Assembly (NCBI RefSeq): GCF_003970385.1
Contig: NZ_RXZH01000003.1
Coordinates: 297,545 to 361,544, forward strand
Reading direction: 5' to 3'
Length of the DNA: 64,000 bases
Source: Vibrio aquaticus
Lineage (GTDB): Bacteria > Pseudomonadota > Gammaproteobacteria > Enterobacterales > Vibrionaceae
The notes beneath the pieces are model-generated. The model searched no databases. It saw only the letters and a list, made by a program, of their open reading frames with translations, and had not been told where the DNA came from. Each line of letters begins with the position of its first letter. The stretch's first letter is position 1. Of the stretch, positions 60,481-64,000 are shown piece by piece. Both the position numbers and the translations under genes were made by a program.

Positions 60481-60497
60481 TTGGCACACAACTTGGA
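60481..60497 (+). promoter_or_regulatory. Sigma-54-like promoter of flagellin gene 1 with altered -12
   Basis: TTGGCAC, ACAAC, TTGGA. The -24 element is perfect, but at the -12 position the usual GC is GG (60495-60496). It precedes the flagellin start by about 140 bp, giving a leader near 130 nt. Confidence 0.6.
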
Positions 60498-60530
60498 TTA
60501 ACTTAGAACAGAGTTTAATTAACCAGCTTT

Positions 60531-60551
60531 AAGTTGGAGAAACTCCGACTT
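60531..60551 (+). repeat. Leader hairpin of flagellin gene 1
   Basis: AAGTTGGAG, AAA, CTCCGACTT: a 9-bp stem with one G-U pair, about 25 nt into the predicted 5' leader. Confidence 0.5.
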
Positions 60552-60636
60552 AGCGACGAATTTACGGTCAGTGCTTCCAAATGAGACAAAGCTGGCCGCT
60601 TCGCAATCAGTTGCGAACTCAATAGGAGAGCAAACT

Positions 60637-61782
60637 ATGACCATAACAGTAAATACTAACGTTTCAGCGATGACCGCTCAGCGTTACTTAAACAAGGCAA
60701 CGGGTGACCTTAATACCTCGATGGAGCGTCTGTCGTCTGGCCAAAAAATTAACAGCGCAAAAGACGATGCGGCTGGTCTGCAGATCTCGAACCGATTGAC
60801 GGCACAGTCTCGTGGTCTTGATGTGGCTATGCGTAACGCGAACGATGGTATTTCCATCGCTCAAACCGCAGAAGGTGCGATGAACGAATCGACCTCTATC
60901 CTGCAGCGTATGCGCGACCTATCGCTACAATCAGCGAACGGCACTAACTCGGCGTCTGAGCGTCAAGCTCTACACGAAGAAGTGTCTGCTCTGCAAGATG
61001 AACTCAACCGTATCGCGGAAACAACATCGTTTGGTGGTCGTAAACTGCTTAACGGTTCATTTGGCGAAGCATCATTCCAAATTGGTGCGAGCTCAGGTGA
61101 AGCGATCATCATGGGTCTGACAAGCGTACGTGCTGATGATTTCCGTATGGGTGGTCAAACGTTCATCTCTGCACCGGAAAATGCAAAAGATAAAGACTGG
61201 GGTGTTCCACCAACAGCAAAAGATCTTAAGTTAGAATTCACAACGAAAGACGGTGAAGCTGTCACTCTAGATATCCTTGCGAAAGAGGGTGATGACATCG
61301 AAGAGCTAGCGACGTACATTAATGGTCAAACAGACAAGCTGAAAGCGTCTGTCGATCAAGATGGTCGTCTGCAAATCTTTGCTGCTGAACCGAATCTAGA
61401 AGGCAACATGAATATTTCAGGTGGTCTTGCTGGTGAGCTAGGTCTAACGGGTGGCCCAGGTGTTCAAACAACCGTGCAAAACGTTGATGTGAACTCAGTG
61501 GGTGGTGCACAAAACGCGGTTGGTATTATCGATGCGGCGCTTAAATACGTGGATTCACAACGTGCCGATTTAGGTGCGAAACAGAACCGCTTAAGCCACA
61601 GCATCAATAACTTGGCGAACATCCAAGAAAACGTTGAGGCATCAAACAGTCGTATTCGTGACACTGACTTCGCGAAAGAAACGACAGCGATGACCAAATC
61701 ACAAATTCTGCAACAAGCGGGTACTTCAATACTTGCTCAAGCAAAACAATTGCCAAACTCTGCAATGTCACTATTGCAGTAG
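60637..61782 (+). CDS. Polar flagellin (FlaA-like)
   Basis: A filament subunit of 381 residues from the ATG at 60637 (AGGAG upstream); the frame is open to 60571 but flagellins begin MTI-type. N-terminal D0/D1 ([40 protein letters not shown]) and C-terminal D0 ([20 protein letters not shown]) are conserved. It resembles V. cholerae FlaA and shares its place after flgKL with a sigma-54-like promoter, but flagellin names differ between species, so no symbol is given. Confidence 0.96.
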   Translation: MTITVNTNVSAMTAQRYLNKATGDLNTSMERLSSGQKINSAKDDAAGLQISNRLTAQSRGLDVAMRNANDGISIAQTAEGAMNESTSILQRMRDLSLQSANGTNSASERQALHEEVSALQDELNRIAETTSFGGRKLLNGSFGEASFQIGASSGEAIIMGLTSVRADDFRMGGQTFISAPENAKDKDWGVPPTAKDLKLEFTTKDGEAVTLDILAKEGDDIEELATYINGQTDKLKASVDQDGRLQIFAAEPNLEGNMNISGGLAGELGLTGGPGVQTTVQNVDVNSVGGAQNAVGIIDAALKYVDSQRADLGAKQNRLSHSINNLANIQENVEASNSRIRDTDFAKETTAMTKSQILQQAGTSILAQAKQLPNSAMSLLQ

Positions 61783-61906
61783 TAGTCTACAACTTCACTA
61801 GCAGTAACCTAGACGTAGGGTTGGTGAAGGCGTGACGGCAAACATAAGTAATGAGGTCATGAAACTCTCTCTCACTCCTGTTTCATAACGGATTTACCTA
61901 TGTAGC

Positions 61907-61956
61907 GGTAACCAGGCAGCGATCATTTCTCTCGATCTCCATCGGCATTGGTTACC
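61907..61956 (+). repeat. Long-range inverted repeat in the flagellin 1 3' region
   Basis: GGTAACCA and TGGTTACC lie 34 bp apart, enclosing GATC-containing sequence that can pair further. It precedes the terminator and may be a 3' structure. Confidence 0.4.
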
Positions 61957-61961
61957 ACAAT

Positions 61962-61999
61962 AGCCCCGGTTCTCTCAAAGGAAAGGGGCTTTTTCTTTT
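61962..61999 (+). terminator. Terminator of flagellin gene 1
   Basis: AGCCCC, 17-nt loop, GGGGCT, then T4CT4. The stem is short but GC-rich. Confidence 0.7.
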
Positions 62000-62191
62000 C
62001 TACTATCTCTCTATTTCATCATCTATTTTCTGCTTGTTGGCCCCTTTGCCACGTTGATTTTTCACGCTCTTAGTTTTCTTTGTGCCCCGACAAGTTTCAG
62101 CAAAACTTTAGCATCTAATTTCATATATCTTTGTTTTGTCATACTTTCAAAGGCATAGCAATGAAATGGTTATTTTTTCTACGTATTGCTC

Positions 62192-62218
62192 TAAAGTTGT
62201 TCACTTTAAGGTCGTTAT
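62192..62218 (+). promoter_or_regulatory. Sigma-28-type promoter of flagellin gene 2
   Basis: TAAA (62192-62195), 15-nt spacer, GTCGTTAT (62211-62218), against TAAA-N15-GCCGATAA; the extended first box TAAAGTT agrees with Vibrio sigma-28 sites. Confidence 0.65.
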
Positions 62219-62243
62219 AAAGGGTACTTTGAGAGAACTCATT

Positions 62244-62266
62244 GGTTTTCCGAGACGTCGGAAACC
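62244..62266 (+). repeat. Leader hairpin of flagellin gene 2
   Basis: GGTTTTCCGA, GACG, TCGGAAACC: a 9-bp stem with one bulged T, in the 5' leader about 43 bp before the start. Confidence 0.5.
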
Positions 62267-62308
62267 TTCGGATACTCCGGTAACTGGGAAATCAATAGGA
62301 GAACCACT

Positions 62309-63442
62309 ATGGCGGTTAATGTAAATACAAACGTTCCTGCGATGACAGCACAACGCTATCTAAACAGCGCAAACTCAGCGCAGCAAACGTCAATGGAAAG
62401 ATTATCTTCTGGCTTTAAAATCAACAGTGCAAAAGACGATGCGGCAGGTCTACAGATCTCGAATCGATTGAATGTACAAAGCCGTGGTCTTGATGTTGCG
62501 GTACGTAACGCAAATGATGGTATTTCGATGGCACAGACCGCAGAAGGTGCCATGAATGAAACAACCAACATTCTGCAACGTATGCGTGATCTATCACTAC
62601 AATCTGCAAACGGCTCTAACTCAAAATCTGAACGCGTTGCTATCCAAGAAGAGATCACAGCTTTAAACGATGAGTTAAATCGTATTGCTGAAACGACTTC
62701 CTTTGGTGGTAACAAGCTTCTGAACGGCACATTTGCGACTAAATCATTCCAGATCGGCGCGGACAATGGTGAGGCAGTCATGCTAACCATGAACAACATG
62801 CGCAGCGACAATACAATGATGGGTGGTAATAGTTATGTAGCAGCGAATGGCCAAGGTAAAGATTGGTCTGTACAAGCTGGTGCGAATGATTTAACGATTG
62901 CACTAACCGACAAGTTTGGTAACGCGCAAAATATCACTATCAATGCCAAAGAAGGTGATGATATTGAAGAGCTTGCCACTTATATCAACGGTCAGACAGA
63001 TCTTGTGAAAGCCTCTGTTGGCGAAGAGGGTAACCTACAGCTATTTACAGACAACAATAAGGTTGATGGCGCAGCGACGTTTGGAGGCGCTTTAGCGGGC
63101 GAACTTAGTTTCGGAGCAGCTCAAGCGGTTACTGTTGATTCCATCGATGTGACGTCTGTAGCAGGAGCTCAAGAGTCCGTTGCCATCGTTGATGCAGCAC
63201 TCAAGTTTGTAGATAGCCACCGGGCGGAACTTGGTGCATTCCAAAACCGTTTCAACCATGCGATCAACAACCTTGAAAACATTAATGAAAACGTGAATGC
63301 ATCGAAGAGCCGTATTAAAGATACCGACTTTGCGAAAGAAACGACTGCACTGACCAAGTCTCAGATCCTGACTCAAGCTTCTAGTTCTGTACTTGCTCAA
63401 GCAAAGCAAGCGCCCAACTCAGCGTTGGGGCTTTTAGGCTAA
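62309..63442 (+). CDS. Flagellin, second copy
   Basis: A 377-residue flagellin with the same conserved ends as gene 1 ([41 protein letters not shown]-terminal [20 protein letters not shown]) but a different middle. AGGAG is 8 nt before the ATG. The sigma-28-type promoter fits a late-class minor or alternative flagellin, as FlaC is in V. cholerae; the name is not certain. Confidence 0.95.
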   Translation: MAVNVNTNVPAMTAQRYLNSANSAQQTSMERLSSGFKINSAKDDAAGLQISNRLNVQSRGLDVAVRNANDGISMAQTAEGAMNETTNILQRMRDLSLQSANGSNSKSERVAIQEEITALNDELNRIAETTSFGGNKLLNGTFATKSFQIGADNGEAVMLTMNNMRSDNTMMGGNSYVAANGQGKDWSVQAGANDLTIALTDKFGNAQNITINAKEGDDIEELATYINGQTDLVKASVGEEGNLQLFTDNNKVDGAATFGGALAGELSFGAAQAVTVDSIDVTSVAGAQESVAIVDAALKFVDSHRAELGAFQNRFNHAINNLENINENVNASKSRIKDTDFAKETTALTKSQILTQASSSVLAQAKQAPNSALGLLG

Positions 63443-63485
63443 AGAACTGATTCTTTAGAAATACAAAAAGTCATGACTTAACGAC

Positions 63486-63515
63486 AAAATCCAGCTTCGG
63501 CTGGATTTTTTTTCT
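63486..63515 (+). terminator. Terminator of flagellin gene 2
   Basis: AAAATCCAGC, TTCG loop, GCTGGATTTT, long T-run. Confidence 0.9.
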
Positions 63516-63613
63516 TCTTATTGAGCGAACTTCCCAGCTCACTCTTAGAAAAACAAGAACATATTGGAAAGAAGACGGGAGAGAGTAAATAATGGAATTG
63601 CAGATAAAAGAAA

Positions 63614-63633
63614 ACCCAGCTAAAAAGCTGGGT
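63614..63633 (-). terminator. Terminator of the tRNA cluster
   Basis: Minus strand ACCCAGC, 6-nt loop, GCTGGGT followed by TTTCTTTT, 27 bp past the last tRNA-Leu. Confidence 0.82.
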
Positions 63634-63659
63634 CTCGCTCTCTATTTCTAGAGTAAAAA

Positions 63660-63744
63660 TGGTGCGGAAGGAGAGACTTGAACTCTCACACCTTGCGGCG
63701 CCAGAACCTAAATCTGGTGCGTCTACCAATTCCGCCACTTCCGC
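63660..63744 (-). tRNA. tRNA-Leu (UAG anticodon)
   Basis: An 85-nt class II tRNA. The acceptor stem GCGGAAG pairs with CTTCCGC; the 3' CCA is encoded. The anticodon stem CCAGA/TCTGG encloses the loop TTTAGGT, giving anticodon TAG (codon CUA, family CUN). A long variable arm follows, as expected for leucine. Last of the cluster in the direction of transcription. Confidence 0.93.
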
Positions 63745-63795
63745 ATCAATTTGTAGTCATTACTGATAATTGGAGAATCAATAAGACGTTGTATA

Positions 63796-63864
63796 TGGCA
63801 GGCTACTTAGAGCCGAACCAGGGACAATAGACGAGGCATCAAAAGATGTATATCCACTGAACCT
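63796..63864 (-). pseudogene. Degenerate tRNA-Gln copy
   Basis: A 69-nt tRNA-Gln-like sequence. It keeps the blocks TTTTGATGCC (anticodon loop region), TCCCTGGTTCG (T arm) and GCCA at the 3' end, but about 10 nt of the D arm are lost, the anticodon stem cannot pair and the T stem has a mismatch. It lies 8 bp after the intact tRNA-Gln on the minus strand. Confidence 0.7.
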
Positions 63865-63872
63865 TTAAATAG

Positions 63873-63947
63873 TGGCAGGTCTACCTGGATTCGAACCAGG
63901 GAATGGCGGCATCAAAAGCCGCTGCCTTACCGCTTGGCGATAGACCT
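63873..63947 (-). tRNA. tRNA-Gln (UUG anticodon)
   Basis: A 75-nt tRNA with CCA encoded. Acceptor AGGTCTA pairs with TAGACCT; the anticodon stem GCGGC/GCCGC encloses TTTTGAT, anticodon TTG (codon CAA). T arm CCTGG-TTCGAAT-CCAGG is intact. Confidence 0.94.
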
Positions 63948-63977
63948 GCAGTGCTCTAATTAAAGAGACTTAAAGAA

Positions 63978-64000
63978 TGGTGCGGAAGGAGAGACTTGAA
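63978..64000 (-). tRNA. tRNA-Leu, 3' end only (cut by window)
   Basis: The last 23 bases equal the 3' end of the tRNA-Leu at 63660 (CCA, acceptor and start of T arm). The rest lies beyond the window. Confidence 0.8.

Larger units (their letters stand above)
60272..60636 (+). other. Intergenic region flgL - flagellin gene 1
   Basis: A short inverted repeat CTTACG, 8 nt, CGTAAG (60281-60300) follows flgL without a T-run. Then AT-rich sequence, a sigma-54-like promoter with a non-standard -12, a leader hairpin and about 85 bp of further leader. No frame of its own. Confidence 0.5.
61783..62308 (+). other. Intergenic region between the two flagellin genes
   Basis: Holds a long 3' untranslated region of gene 1 (with an 8-bp inverted repeat GGTAACCA and TGGTTACC at 61907-61956), its terminator near 61962-61999, a T-rich stretch, the sigma-28-type promoter and a leader hairpin of gene 2. 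A short plus-strand frame over 62136-62324 is not a gene. Confidence 0.55.

Noticed and set aside
62136..62324. 62-codon plus-strand frame between flagellins
   Set aside because: It spans the sigma-28 promoter and runs into the flagellin start in another frame; no family features.

Overview
The window reads as core chromosome of a Vibrio (Gammaproteobacteria). The evidence is gene content and order: toxR-toxS divergent from htpG, a polar-flagellum cluster with flgT, flgO and flgP, sigma-54-type (GG-N10-GC) flagellar promoters, and a cysK-cysZ-zipA-ligA block beside ptsH-ptsI-crr. Base composition looks moderate (mid-40s % GC by eye). I cannot fix the species. No phage, insertion sequence, integron, CRISPR array or defence island is visible.

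Layout. 1-1086: end of a dicarboxylate/amino-acid:cation symporter gene. 1183-8289: lnt-corC-ybeY-ybeZ and miaB on the minus strand, with ubiF divergent from miaB. 8363-16588: crr-ptsI-ptsH, cysK and cysZ on minus, zipA and ligA on plus, the same gene order as E. coli. 17083-19293: a porin facing a DUF2057 gene and a small secreted protein gene. 19612-25932: nfeD-qmcA, cnoX, ybbO, yfcH, yfcE, a SelW-like gene and a TSUP permease. 25947-31550: toxS-toxR, htpG, adk, hemH. 32059-35982: a KdgM-type porin and a copper operon (copA plus a DUF411 gene) behind a CueR/MerR-type promoter. 36470-43050: second porin and second DUF2057 gene, gltX, two tandem OmpA-family genes, and a small unknown gene. 43172-63442: flagellar region (flgT, flgOP, flgN-flgM-flgA, cheV-cheR, flgBCDE, flgFGHIJ, flgKL, two flagellins). 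63614-64000: a tRNA cluster (Leu, pseudo-Gln, Gln, Leu) on minus, cut by the window end.

How the parts work together. The flagellar part is an ordered regulon. Sigma-54-type promoters precede flgT, flgOP, flgBCDE, flgFGHIJ, flgKL and, with a non-standard -12 element, the first flagellin. Sigma-28-type promoters precede flgM and the second flagellin. FlgA, FlgH, FlgI, FlgT, FlgO and FlgP build the P, L and H rings and outer-membrane parts. CheV and CheR tune chemotaxis. Envelope functions dominate elsewhere: ToxRS, several porins, OmpA proteins and lipoprotein acylation.

I found no convincing new multi-gene system. The most unusual signals are regulatory or structural: a terminator-like hairpin inside the 5' coding part of lnt, face-to-face sigma-54 promoters between flgT and flgO, hairpins in both pts intercistronic gaps, a structured adk leader, a degenerate tRNA-Gln copy, a 108-bp inverted-repeat element between flgJ and flgK, and two separate porin plus DUF2057 pairings.
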